Assembly: GCA_028820845.1 (NCBI GenBank)
Contig: JAPPII010000099.1
Coordinates: 1-39,087, forward strand
DNA: 39,087 bases
Direction: 5' to 3'
Source of the DNA: Candidatus Poribacteria bacterium
GTDB lineage: Bacteria; Poribacteria; WGA-4E; WGA-3G
The notes under the pieces were generated by a model. It saw only the letters and a program-made list of their open reading frames with translations, did not search any database and was not told the DNA's origin. Shown here in pieces: positions 22,624 to 30,894 of this stretch. Each line of letters opens with the position of its first letter. The stretch's first letter is position 1. The translations under genes were made by a program, and so were the position numbers.

Positions 22624-23817
22624 CTACAGGCTTGTTTGTTCAAAAGCCGCATCCGTCCCTACCTCAATCCGCACTGGTGCTAAATACGGACGGATGGCTT
22701 CCGTATCCACACGCACACCGAGTCCCGGAAATTCTTTTATCCGAACCATCCCATCGGCTTCAACAGGAAACGGGTCTGCTATCAAGCACTGCGATAATTC
22801 TGAGCCCGCTGCCGGATATTCTAATAGCTCGAAATCAGAGTTCGTTGCAAACACATGAAGTGCAGCAGCGAGGCTTAGATGGCTTTTGAACGTGTGATTG
22901 ACGTACTGAATATCGTGCCGCTCTGCAAGTCGACGCACCTGAAAAGATGGCATAATTCCACCGATGCGTCCAGCGTCAATCTGCACGAACTGGATCCCCC
23001 CATGCACAATCAAGTCTTCAGCCATTCGATAGGTGTTTGATCCTTCACCGGCGGCGATCGGGACGCTTGGACCTTTTTGTGTCAGAGCACCGTAGGCATC
23101 AACGGCATCGGGGGCAAGAGGCTCCTCTAACCACGTCGGAGAAAACTGCGCAAAGGCTTCAGCACGTCGGTAAGCCGTTTGGTGATCGGTTCCCCAAACA
23201 ACACCGGCATCAATCATAATTTGGGCATTCGTTCCCATGCCTTCGCGCGCCGCACGCACAAGCGCGATGTCATTTGCTTCACCGAATTTGCCCATCGGTC
23301 CCCAACCGAACTTCGCCGCACGATACCCTTGTTCACGCAATCCTGCGGCGATACGATAAGTTTCCTCCGGTGTGTCCCCGAAAAGGACAGAGGCATACGG
23401 CAGTTTAGGATATGGTGTGTCAGATGTTCCTGACATCTCCGCAAGCAGCCGGTAAACGGGTTTTTCCAACCTCTGGCCAACAAGATCCCACAGAGCAATC
23501 TCAGCACCACTATAGGCATGCTCTATCTGTTGAATGTCCAATCCGTTTCGTAGTGTCTTTTCGCTCAACTGAACCACATCGTCGGGACTCTCAAGCGTCT
23601 CACCAATCAACGAAGTACGGATATTGATGATATTGCCGTGGGACATCGGGCAGCAATAGACAGCAAGACTTACCAAAGGCGAAGCATCGCACTCTCCCCA
23701 CCCTTCAAGCCCAGTATCCGTGCGGACCCGCACCAAGAGTGTATCTTGCGTTCCATCAGCAGCGGTTGTGATGTCAGGCATCCGTAGATAAAACGGATCA
23801 ACTGCCGTAATTTTCAT
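22624..23817 (-). CDS. Enolase-superfamily (mandelate racemase/muconate lactonizing-like) enzyme
   Basis: 397 residues. The N-terminal capping domain (DTLLVRVRTDTGLEGWGECD, EIALWDLVGQRLEKPVYRLL) precedes the barrel. Metal ligands appear as D203 (MIDAG), E231 or E232 (WLEEPL) and E258 (AAGEGS). The catalytic His is probably H308 (YVNHTF) with D281 (QIDAGRIGG), the His-Asp dyad of the mandelate-racemase subgroup. At the usual KxK position there is K169-F-G171, so the second Lys base is missing. It probably dehydrates or epimerises an acid sugar. The start lies 2 bases after the upstream gene's stop; the ribosome site (GTGGGT) is weak, so coupling is likely. Confidence 0.87.
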   Translation of the reverse strand: MKITAVDPFYLRMPDITTAADGTQDTLLVRVRTDTGLEGWGECDASPLVSLAVYCCPMSHGNIINIRTSLIGETLESPDDVVQLSEKTLRNGLDIQQIEHAYSGAEIALWDLVGQRLEKPVYRLLAEMSGTSDTPYPKLPYASVLFGDTPEETYRIAAGLREQGYRAAKFGWGPMGKFGEANDIALVRAAREGMGTNAQIMIDAGVVWGTDHQTAYRRAEAFAQFSPTWLEEPLAPDAVDAYGALTQKGPSVPIAAGEGSNTYRMAEDLIVHGGIQFVQIDAGRIGGIMPSFQVRRLAERHDIQYVNHTFKSHLSLAAALHVFATNSDFELLEYPAAGSELSQCLIADPFPVEADGMVRIKEFPGLGVRVDTEAIRPYLAPVRIEVGTDAAFEQTSL

Positions 23818-23819
23818 AT

Positions 23820-24323
23820 TTACCCACTCGCAGGATCCGCCGATTGACCATTATCTTCTTCGGAAACAACCTGTGGCATTGCATCGTCGGCTTGGCTGCT
23901 CCGCGCAACCGCCAGAGAGCGCATCACAGAAATGAGAAACCAGCCTAACAATCCGACCCCCGCACCAATACCCATCGCAATCCCTGCGCCTCTGGGTGTG
24001 GCGATCTTCTCCAATGTTTCTTCGTCTAACTCACACGAAACACCTTCAATATGTCTGATGGCAATCGTCCGCCTGTCACCATCTTCCACATACTCAATAG
24101 CGGGTGCGGTGTTACTATCTATTTTGATATCGGCACTTCCCGAAGGCGTACGAAGTTCCACTGTGTTATCCGCTTGCTCATTTACCCAATGGGCTTTTAA
24201 TCCTTTTATCCCCTCCGCATCGCGAATCGGTTCTACTCGCGTCCGGAATAGTACACCACCTAACAGATTAATGGTGATGTCTTTAGACTTTACCAAAGCG
24301 TTTCTTAAATTTTCTGAATTCAC
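23820..24323 (-). CDS. Hypothetical protein with C-terminal membrane segment, GTG start
   Basis: 167 residues, family not recognised. Residues 1 to about 105 look like a soluble beta-rich domain (SKDITINLLGGVLFRTRVEP, SGSADIKIDSNTAPAIEYV, RRTIAIRHIEGVSCELD). A Gly-rich membrane helix follows (GAGIAMGIGAGVGLLGWFLI), then an acidic tail. The open frame runs up to 24407, but that start lies upstream of the promoter's -10 box. The GTG at 24323 has GGAGAG 4-6 bases before it and gives a leader of about 60 bases. It is followed after 2 bases by the enolase-superfamily gene, so the two form an operon. The link between them is not clear. Confidence 0.7.
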   Translation of the reverse strand: MNSENLRNALVKSKDITINLLGGVLFRTRVEPIRDAEGIKGLKAHWVNEQADNTVELRTPSGSADIKIDSNTAPAIEYVEDGDRRTIAIRHIEGVSCELDEETLEKIATPRGAGIAMGIGAGVGLLGWFLISVMRSLAVARSSQADDAMPQVVSEEDNGQSADPASG

Positions 24324-24389
24324 GGTACTCTCCAATCGTATAATACAGTTTACACGAGACATTTGCGAACATCTATTTCGGTTAAACGT

Positions 24390-24418
24390 ATTATAACGAA
24401 AACCCACCGGAATGTCAA
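24390..24418 (-). promoter_or_regulatory. Consensus sigma70 promoter
   Basis: On the minus strand TTGACA (24418-24413) and TATAAT (24395-24390) both match the consensus exactly with a 17-base spacer. Transcription would begin near 24383 and run into the GTG-start gene at 24323. It is the best promoter in the window and fixes the start choice of that gene. Confidence 0.85.
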
Positions 24419-24606
24419 GACTCGGGCTACTTGAGAAAAAAATCTTGACGAATCACACATTTTGTGCAAAAATATATACAGGTTTGCGATTAGAAACAGG
24501 TATTTATTAAATACACAACGAACACGGGTGTATACTAAAACTACGATCAACAGTCCAATTAAGTCCATTTCGCTATATCAAACATCCTGAGAAGAGGAGT
24601 TTTCAG

Positions 24607-25260
24607 ATGCGGACCGATTCACACACGTCTAACGAACGCCAGATTCCGCTTTTTCCATTACAAGTTGTCTTGTTCCCCGGTGGACTTTTACCACTACATA
24701 TTTTTGAGCCGCGTTATCGCACAATGGTCAAATTTTGCTTGGAACATGAGTCTGAATTCGGCGTTGTACTCATCAAAGAAGGCGAGGAGGTGGGCGAAAC
24801 CGCCACGCCCTATGAAGTCGGTACAGCTGCTCGTATCCTACACGTTGAACATTTGGACGATGGTCGTATGAATATTATCACTGCTGGTGAATATCGGTTT
24901 CAAATCTTAGAAGTCCAAGAACACCTTTCCTATCTTACGGGTCGTATACGGATGTTAGACGATCCGGATACCGAAACCGAAGCAGTATCAAAATCACTAA
25001 CCACAGAAATCGAAGAACTGTACAACGCATACGAGGCACTATCGAGTCGATTAATTTTCGGATGGCAACCACTGGAAGAACAACCCGAGGACCCAAGAGA
25101 ACTCGCCTACCAGGTCGGCATACGTTTGCGCATTTCGTTGGAAGAAAAACAGAATTTACTGGAGATAATTCCGTTAGAGAAACTCCTCACACGCGAAATT
25201 GAAATTCTGACAAACCAAAACCGACGGATCGCTTTTCAATTGGCAGCAAAAAATAATTGA
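24607..25260 (+). CDS. LON substrate-binding-domain protein
   Basis: 217 residues. PLFPLQVVLFPGGLLPLHIF and EPRYRTMV near the N-terminus are the signature of the Lon protease N-terminal (substrate-binding) domain; EFGVVLIKEGEEVGETATP and GTAARILHVEHLDDGRMNI continue it. There is no AAA+ or protease part, so it is a stand-alone LON-domain protein, a common bacterial family of unclear function, probably protein binding. GAGGAG precedes the ATG. It is divergent from the minus-strand operon across a 283-base AT-rich gap, where I find no convincing plus-strand promoter. Confidence 0.88.
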   Translation: MRTDSHTSNERQIPLFPLQVVLFPGGLLPLHIFEPRYRTMVKFCLEHESEFGVVLIKEGEEVGETATPYEVGTAARILHVEHLDDGRMNIITAGEYRFQILEVQEHLSYLTGRIRMLDDPDTETEAVSKSLTTEIEELYNAYEALSSRLIFGWQPLEEQPEDPRELAYQVGIRLRISLEEKQNLLEIIPLEKLLTREIEILTNQNRRIAFQLAAKNN

Positions 25261-25354
25261 CACCCTCAGAACAGAATCAAGCACAGTCAGTAGGTTTTTA
25301 TATTTATACAATCATTTCCACAGCGTATCACCCCATCTGCGATCCGACAACATA

Positions 25355-25966
25355 ATGGCACTAAAGGCTCCTATTCATCAATTCACCGAAACCCAATCAA
25401 TTCAGATTGAACTTCGGGATTTCCTCTACATCAGCAATATTCTGTCGGTGTCCCGTCTTATCACGGTGCCTTTTATTTTTTACTTCATTTACCGTGAACA
25501 GTGGATATACGCAATTATTTGTGGTGCTATAGCCGTTACTACAGATCTATTAGATGGTTTCTTCGCTCGGCGTTTAGAGCAGCACACCCAACTCGGTTAT
25601 ATATTGGACCCAGTTGCGGACAAGCTGGCTCTCTCAGCTGGGATTTTTGCCCTTGTGTTATCAAAGTCCGAGTTTCCAGAGGAAGCATTCGTCATTATTG
25701 TTGTCCGTGATGTTTCAATTGTTCTCGGCAACGCTATTTTAGCGTATAAGGCAAAAATGATTACCCGCTCCAATTTCTGGGGTAAATGCACCAGTTTCTT
25801 TCTGTCAATTACCATCATGCTTTATCTACTCCGTCCAATAATGCCACGCTTACCGAAGGATATTGAATTTTACAGCCTTTGTCTTGCCCTGATATTTGTT
25901 TTTATTTCAACAGCGAGTTACGCGCGGCACATGCTCCGCGTGTTAAAAAACCATAGTCAGCAGTAA
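25355..25966 (+). CDS. CDP-alcohol phosphatidyltransferase (PgsA-like)
   Basis: 203 residues with about five or six membrane helices. The family motif DxxDGxxARx8GxxxDxxxD is complete: D64-LL-D67-G-FF-A71-R72, G81 and D85-PVA-D89. All four Asp residues needed for the two-metal site are present. The likely reaction is transfer of a phosphatidyl group from CDP-diacylglycerol to glycerol-3-phosphate at the inner membrane, since PgsA is the commonest family member; another alcohol acceptor cannot be excluded. The first about 25 residues are polar and unusual. No clear ribosome site is seen. Confidence 0.87.
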   Translation: MALKAPIHQFTETQSIQIELRDFLYISNILSVSRLITVPFIFYFIYREQWIYAIICGAIAVTTDLLDGFFARRLEQHTQLGYILDPVADKLALSAGIFALVLSKSEFPEEAFVIIVVRDVSIVLGNAILAYKAKMITRSNFWGKCTSFFLSITIMLYLLRPIMPRLPKDIEFYSLCLALIFVFISTASYARHMLRVLKNHSQQ

Positions 25967-26010
25967 CTTAGATAGTAGTTTCCAAATCTACACGCAAAAG
26001 GAATGTCCTG

Positions 26011-26931
26011 ATGGCTTACAAAGAACTCGTAACGAAGAAACCTTTTATCGTCAACAAGAACTTGGGGAGTGCCGTTGAGGTCGAACCCGAAGAATTGACG
26101 CTAACCAACGCAGACGGTGTGCCTGTCAGTGTTCCAACACAAAAACAAAAATACGACTTTGATCGGAACGGCTGGCTTTTGATTCCAAACGTCTTATCAG
26201 ATGCCGACATCTCGGAGATGCGTGAATTTTGTCAACGGCTTCAGGAATCACCAGAATACATTCCTGAACCAGAACGTTGCACCCTCGGCGGTCCTCTCCA
26301 GAGACTTGCCGATCATCCGGTCATTGTCGGATTCCTCAATGAATTCTTGGCATACCCACCCGCGGCAAGTGAAGATTGCTACGGCTTTCGACTGGAGGAA
26401 ACGACGGCACTTTTCGGAGATACAGCGCTGCCTTCTGAAACTAAATCCGTCCTTCAGAAGGGAAACGGCTTGTTCCGCTTACCCGGTGATTCGCACCTGT
26501 ATCGATGTGTGCCAGGTCGCGGCTGGAGCGGGCTCACACGCGTCTTATGGGAACTCAATGAAGTTACTGCTGCAACTAATAGCATCCGCTTCATCGCCGG
26601 AAGCCACAAAGCAGCGTATCCGATACCAGAAGCAGTGCAGAACCCGAATTCACCGCTTTGGGAGACTTACGAGTGTCCGGCAGGTTCGGTTATCTTTTTC
26701 ACAGAATCTCTGACACAAACGCAAGTGGCATCCAATGCCGCCGCTCGGATCTGCGTCTCAAACCTATATAACACCGTGGCGAGTCGTTGGTCGAATTGGC
26801 TACCTAACGCACAACTTCTCGAAGCAATGCCTCCCAAACGACAGACCCTTTTCCGAGAAACTTACGCAGGTGGCAATGTTATTAATGGCGATTTTAACCG
26901 TCGCACATCCGCCTATCCGGCGGAAATCTAA
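26011..26931 (+). CDS. Divergent PhyH-like protein lacking the distal histidine
   Basis: 306 residues, paralogous to the next gene along its full length (shared FDxxGWxLIP, TLGGPLQ, LLNEF-like, GNGL-RxPGD, ELNEV, GSHK, CPAGS-FFTE, RQTLFR). The fold is that of phytanoyl-CoA dioxygenases. Where the neighbour has ALTHSATTW with H228, this protein has SLTQTQVAS (Q236) and is two residues shorter. Where the neighbour has SPHTR, this one has SGLTR. A retained His is H162 (PGDSHLY). It may therefore not bind iron normally and could be a regulatory or structural partner of the next gene product. AAAGGA precedes the ATG. Confidence 0.78.
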   Translation: MAYKELVTKKPFIVNKNLGSAVEVEPEELTLTNADGVPVSVPTQKQKYDFDRNGWLLIPNVLSDADISEMREFCQRLQESPEYIPEPERCTLGGPLQRLADHPVIVGFLNEFLAYPPAASEDCYGFRLEETTALFGDTALPSETKSVLQKGNGLFRLPGDSHLYRCVPGRGWSGLTRVLWELNEVTAATNSIRFIAGSHKAAYPIPEAVQNPNSPLWETYECPAGSVIFFTESLTQTQVASNAAARICVSNLYNTVASRWSNWLPNAQLLEAMPPKRQTLFRETYAGGNVINGDFNRRTSAYPAEI

Positions 26932-26953
26932 ATAGCGTCAGGAGGGAAGTCAG

Positions 26954-27823
26954 ATGGAAAAACAGACGAACAGAAATTTGCAACCTTGGCTCGGTGCCTT
27001 ACTACCACCAGATACTTGCGAACTGCCTACCCAAAACGCTGACGGTTTAGCCGTTCCCGAACTAACTGTTGAACAACGCTACGCTTTTGATACCCACGGT
27101 TGGTTTCTAATTCCCGAAGTCTTCAACGGTTCGGAACTCAAAGAGATGCGCGACTTCGGACACCGGCTGCACCACGATCCGGAATCCATCCCAGAACATG
27201 AACGGAGTACGCTCGGAGGTCCGCTTCAGAAACTGATTGATCATCCACTCGTTGTCTCGCTTCTCAACGAATTCACAGCACATCCAGCCGTGACGAGCCC
27301 AGAATGCTACGGCTTCACTGTTGAAAGCACAAGCCTCTTTTACCGGACCCCCGGCATGGGAAGATTCGTCCCGCACAACGGCAACGGATTACTCCGTTTT
27401 CCGGGGGATGTCCACTACTATAACGCCTTCCCGGGCAAAGGTTACAGTCCACACACCCGCGTTGTATGGGAACTCAACGAAGTGAAAAAAGGGCAAGGTG
27501 GAACGCTTTTAGTGACCGGTAGCCACAAGTCGGTTTACACAGCACCGCCGGACATCCAAAACCCCGATTCCGATATTTGGAGTACTTACGGATGCCCAGC
27601 AGGTTCACTGCTCTTTTTCACAGAAGCACTCACCCACAGCGCAACAACATGGACGAATACAGAAAACGACAGGATTGCAATTTTCAACCTATATAGCCCG
27701 GTGGATAGCGGTTTCGCGAAAGTTTACCAGCCGCATCCAAAACTCCTTACGGAAATGCCATCGCTGCGTCAGACCTTGTTCCGCGACAGATATGTGGTGG
27801 ACAACACTAACGGAACTCCGTAA
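26954..27823 (+). CDS. PhyH-like putative dioxygenase
   Basis: 289 residues of phytanoyl-CoA-dioxygenase type. Candidate metal ligands are H154 (PGDVHYY), H167 (SPHTR) and H228 (EALTHSATTW), with R240 (NDRIAIFNLYSP) as possible 2-oxoglutarate ligand. A canonical HxD is not seen, in contrast to the enzyme at 999-1853, so the assignment to active Fe(II)/2-oxoglutarate oxygenases is less certain. VVWELNEV and TGSHKSVY match the family core. AGGAGGG gives a strong ribosome site, and the gene begins 22 bases after its paralogue, suggesting tandem duplication and co-expression. Confidence 0.8.
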   Translation: MEKQTNRNLQPWLGALLPPDTCELPTQNADGLAVPELTVEQRYAFDTHGWFLIPEVFNGSELKEMRDFGHRLHHDPESIPEHERSTLGGPLQKLIDHPLVVSLLNEFTAHPAVTSPECYGFTVESTSLFYRTPGMGRFVPHNGNGLLRFPGDVHYYNAFPGKGYSPHTRVVWELNEVKKGQGGTLLVTGSHKSVYTAPPDIQNPDSDIWSTYGCPAGSLLFFTEALTHSATTWTNTENDRIAIFNLYSPVDSGFAKVYQPHPKLLTEMPSLRQTLFRDRYVVDNTNGTP

Positions 27824-27843
27824 CAATCCATAGGAGAAAACTG

Positions 27844-28203
27844 ATGGCTGATAACAATTTTAACGAACTCCTTATCCATACCCTAAAACAGATCCACGTC
27901 CGCTTGGATCGCTTAGATGCGAAAGTTGATGAGAAAACGGATAAAGATGATTTCAAAGTCCTTGAGGCGAAACTTGACGAGAAAACGGATAAGGCTGATC
28001 TCAGACCTATTGAACAACGCTTTGGCGGCATCGAAAATCGGTTTGATAATGTCGAAAGTCGGCTAGATAACGTCGAAAGTCGGCTAGATAACGTCGAAAG
28101 TCGCCTTGACCGAATTGAAAGTGGAATTGGAACGATGAAATGGGTAATTGGCGTTGGATTAGCCGCCATAGGCGTTCTCATGGCGGTTTTAAAAATGTTC
28201 TGA
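27844..28203 (+). CDS. Small coiled-coil protein with C-terminal membrane anchor
   Basis: 119 residues. Residues about 10-95 form a coiled coil made from repeats: two copies of a (L/V)DEKTDK(D/A)D unit and then three perfect heptads NVESRLD. At DNA level these heptads are 21-base tandem repeats at 28045-28065, 28066-28086 and 28087-28107, two of them nearly identical. Residues about 98-117 (WVIGVGLAAIGVLMAVLKMF) form a membrane helix. This type of tail-anchored coiled coil is widespread and poorly understood. TAGGAG precedes the ATG, 20 bases after the PhyH-like gene. Heptad number probably varies between strains. Confidence 0.8.
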   Translation: MADNNFNELLIHTLKQIHVRLDRLDAKVDEKTDKDDFKVLEAKLDEKTDKADLRPIEQRFGGIENRFDNVESRLDNVESRLDNVESRLDRIESGIGTMKWVIGVGLAAIGVLMAVLKMF

Positions 28204-28242
28204 TATGTCCTTTTCGACAGCAATTTCTGAAATGAGGTGCCC

Positions 28243-29622
28243 ATGTCTACGCAACAACCAAACGTTCTCTGGATTTACGGCGAAGATCTTTCTCCAGACC
28301 TCGCCTGTTACGGCACGCCTGCCGTGGAAACGCCAAACATCGACAGAATCGCATCGGAAGGTACCCGCTACACCAACGCCTTCGTTACATGTCCGGTCTG
28401 CTCACCGAGCCGTTCTGCGTTAATCACCGGGACATATCAGACACACTTTGATGCACACAACCATCGAAGTAATCGGGATAAGCCACTGCGATCGGACATG
28501 AGACTCATCACTGACTGTTTTCGGGAGGCAGGCTATTTCACTTGCAACAGTCCAGGACCACCTTACAACCGTCCCGGGAAGACCGATTTTAATTTCCAAC
28601 GAGAACAGCCTTTTGACGGTATCGACTGGCGTGAACGCGCTGAAGGACAACCGTTCTACGCGCAAATCAACATTCCAGACACACACCGCGTCTTCAAGCC
28701 GGATCCAGAGCATCCTATTCCACCAGAGGACGTTGAACTACCGCCTTACTATCCTGACCACCCACTCACCCGAAAGGATTGGGCACTCTATCTCGAAAGC
28801 ATTCAGATTTTAGATAAGAAAGTCGGACAAATTCTCAAACGCTTAGATGATGAGGGCCTCTCGGATAATACGATCATCTTTTTTATGAGTGACCACGGGC
28901 GTGCACATATCCGTTGCAAGCAGTTCCTCTATGACGGCGGCACCCACATACCACTGATCGTCCGATGGCCCGAACACGTTGAACCCAACACCGTTAGTGA
29001 CGCACTCATCAGCGGTGTTGATTTTGCCCCGACAACGCTTTCCCTTGCTGGTATTGAGATCCCCGATTTCATGCAAGGACAGGTCTTCCTCGGTCCAGAC
29101 GCAACGCCGCGCGACGCTGTCTTCGCAGCACGCGACCGATGCGATGGAACGGATGACAGAATTCGGTGCATTCGGACACACCGCTATAAATTGATTCGTA
29201 ACTACCATCCTGAACGTCCATACATGCAATTTAACGGTTATAAGAAGCAACAGTATCCGCTTTGGAGCCTGATGCCGTTGCTTTCGACACGTGGCGAATT
29301 GACGCCAGCGCAACAGTATTTCATGCAACAGACGCGTCCGGTTGAAGAGCTGTATGATCTCGAAGCAGATCCGTATGAAACTAATAACCTCGCTGCCGAT
29401 CCAGATCATGACCCTGTGCGAAGCGAACTTGCCTCGCAGCTCGACGCATGGATGGTAGAAACAGGAGACATGGGCGAAATACCTGAATCTTCCGAGGTCA
29501 CCTCCTATTGGGATGAAAATATGGCGGAAAGATTCAGACAAGACATGGAAAAACGAGGACTTTCGCACGATGTAAGCGATGCGGATTATGTCGCATGGTG
29601 GGAGAATCACTTGCTAACTTGA
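28243..29622 (+). CDS. Sulfatase of the formylglycine type
   Basis: 459 residues. The sulfatase signature C53-S-P-S-R57 in CPVCSPSRSALITG supplies the Cys to be converted to formylglycine. Metal-site segments include NVLWIYGEDLSPD at the N-terminus and FFMSDHG in the second half; IPLIVRWPEHV and LYDLEADPYETNNLA are typical downstream motifs. Overall it resembles N-sulfoglucosamine sulfohydrolase-like (heparan-type) sulfatases, suggesting a sulfated sugar substrate. No signal peptide is present, so it would act in the cytoplasm, unless exported otherwise. The start is set at the ATG 28243; a GTG two codons earlier overlaps the TGAGG ribosome site. No sulfatase-maturing enzyme is visible in the window. 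Confidence 0.9.
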   Translation: MSTQQPNVLWIYGEDLSPDLACYGTPAVETPNIDRIASEGTRYTNAFVTCPVCSPSRSALITGTYQTHFDAHNHRSNRDKPLRSDMRLITDCFREAGYFTCNSPGPPYNRPGKTDFNFQREQPFDGIDWRERAEGQPFYAQINIPDTHRVFKPDPEHPIPPEDVELPPYYPDHPLTRKDWALYLESIQILDKKVGQILKRLDDEGLSDNTIIFFMSDHGRAHIRCKQFLYDGGTHIPLIVRWPEHVEPNTVSDALISGVDFAPTTLSLAGIEIPDFMQGQVFLGPDATPRDAVFAARDRCDGTDDRIRCIRTHRYKLIRNYHPERPYMQFNGYKKQQYPLWSLMPLLSTRGELTPAQQYFMQQTRPVEELYDLEADPYETNNLAADPDHDPVRSELASQLDAWMVETGDMGEIPESSEVTSYWDENMAERFRQDMEKRGLSHDVSDADYVAWWENHLLT

Positions 29623-29658
29623 GGTAATCCGAAATCCCACCTAAAATGGAGGCTCCCA

Positions 29659-30894
29659 ATGAACGATATTGTCTATGGACACGGCGATGGATTCCTAACA
29701 CAAAACGGGCATCGTCTCTTTCCAATCGGTTTCTATGAACTTCCAGCAGGAGACGACGGACTCAGAGATATGGCAGCAGCGGGCGTTAATCTCATTCGGT
29801 GCGGCAATCCAGATGCCCTTGATCGTGTCCATGCCCACGGGATGATGGGATGGGTTCCACTCTCTCTCCAGTCCGGCGCGACATCTGAATTTCGGGAGCG
29901 CATCCTTAGCCTCGTAGTGCACCCGGCGCTCGCTGTGTGGGAAGGTCCTGACGAGGTCGTGTGGAACTTCACGGCATATAGCGGTCTCTGGCGGCAGGAT
30001 CGATTAGCGGTTTTTCCGAATAAAGGTGAATGGTGGATGCAAACCCCACTCGCTATCCAATATTCTGAAGAACGCGCTACAGAGATTATGCCAAACATGC
30101 ATGAGGCAATCGAATTCATCCGCAGTGTCGATCCGCAGAACCGACAGATTTGGATAAATGAGGCGCGCGATAGCGACTTAAAATTTGTCCGACAATACAT
30201 CAACTCCGTAGACATCACGGGATGTGACGACTATCCGATCCGAGCAGATACCCGACACGCTATACGGGTCGCCGACGCAACGGACAGATGGCGGCAGATT
30301 GGCAAAGGGAGACCTATTTGGATGGTTCTCCAGGCGTTTTCGTGGAATGACTTAGACGATGAACACGGTGACATCGCAGCGTTTCCGAGTTTTGCTGAAT
30401 CACGACTCATGGCGTATGTTTGTATTACACATGGTGCCAGAGGCATCTTGTACTGGGGCTCCAATTATCTCAAATCTTATGGACATGAAGCGTTTCGGAA
30501 ATCGCTTTACGCCCTAACGAGCGAACTCGCGGCACTTCAACCCTTTCTTACAGCACCGGTCGAACGGTATGTTACAGTGCAAGTGACTGACGACGGACGC
30601 ACTGATATACCAGAACCTACTTCAATACGTGGCGTAAGCATTACCGCACGTAGAACCGGACGAGACTGGCTCATTATTCTCGTTAACGAGGATCCGCATG
30701 CCCACATGGGGGTTGAAGTCGTCGGGTTGGATGCCCTAAATGGCACTGAGTTTGTAGAACTCTACGGCGATGAGAAAACCGCTGTATCCGACGGTGGACT
30801 TGTGACGCGGATGCAGCCCTTTGAAGTCAAACTCTTCGCAACACACCGAAAATGGGAGACGAATCAACGGGAGGGTAGAGATTTTGCAGAATAA
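29659..30894 (+). CDS. Putative (beta/alpha)8 glycosidase-like protein
   Basis: 411 residues, family not firmly recognised. The start (GFLTQNGHRLFPIGFYELPA), AGVNLIRCG, then HPALAVWEGPDEVVW and GARGILYWGSNYLKSYG follow the strand pattern of clan-A glycoside hydrolase barrels, where the acid/base Glu ends strand 4 (E95 or E99 here). I cannot identify the matching nucleophile with certainty. Residues about 310-405 look like a C-terminal beta-sandwich. No signal peptide is seen. TGGAGG precedes the ATG. It overlaps the next gene by 11 bases and follows the sulfatase by 36, so a role in degrading the desulfated sugar is a reasonable guess. Confidence 0.6.
   Translation: MNDIVYGHGDGFLTQNGHRLFPIGFYELPAGDDGLRDMAAAGVNLIRCGNPDALDRVHAHGMMGWVPLSLQSGATSEFRERILSLVVHPALAVWEGPDEVVWNFTAYSGLWRQDRLAVFPNKGEWWMQTPLAIQYSEERATEIMPNMHEAIEFIRSVDPQNRQIWINEARDSDLKFVRQYINSVDITGCDDYPIRADTRHAIRVADATDRWRQIGKGRPIWMVLQAFSWNDLDDEHGDIAAFPSFAESRLMAYVCITHGARGILYWGSNYLKSYGHEAFRKSLYALTSELAALQPFLTAPVERYVTVQVTDDGRTDIPEPTSIRGVSITARRTGRDWLIILVNEDPHAHMGVEVVGLDALNGTEFVELYGDEKTAVSDGGLVTRMQPFEVKLFATHRKWETNQREGRDFAE

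Noticed and set aside
28045..28107. CRISPR-like regular repeats
   Set aside because: Units are directly adjacent without spacers and encode coiled-coil heptads in frame.
28843..29610. 255-residue minus-strand frame
   Set aside because: Antisense shadow of the sulfatase gene, with no protein-like motif.
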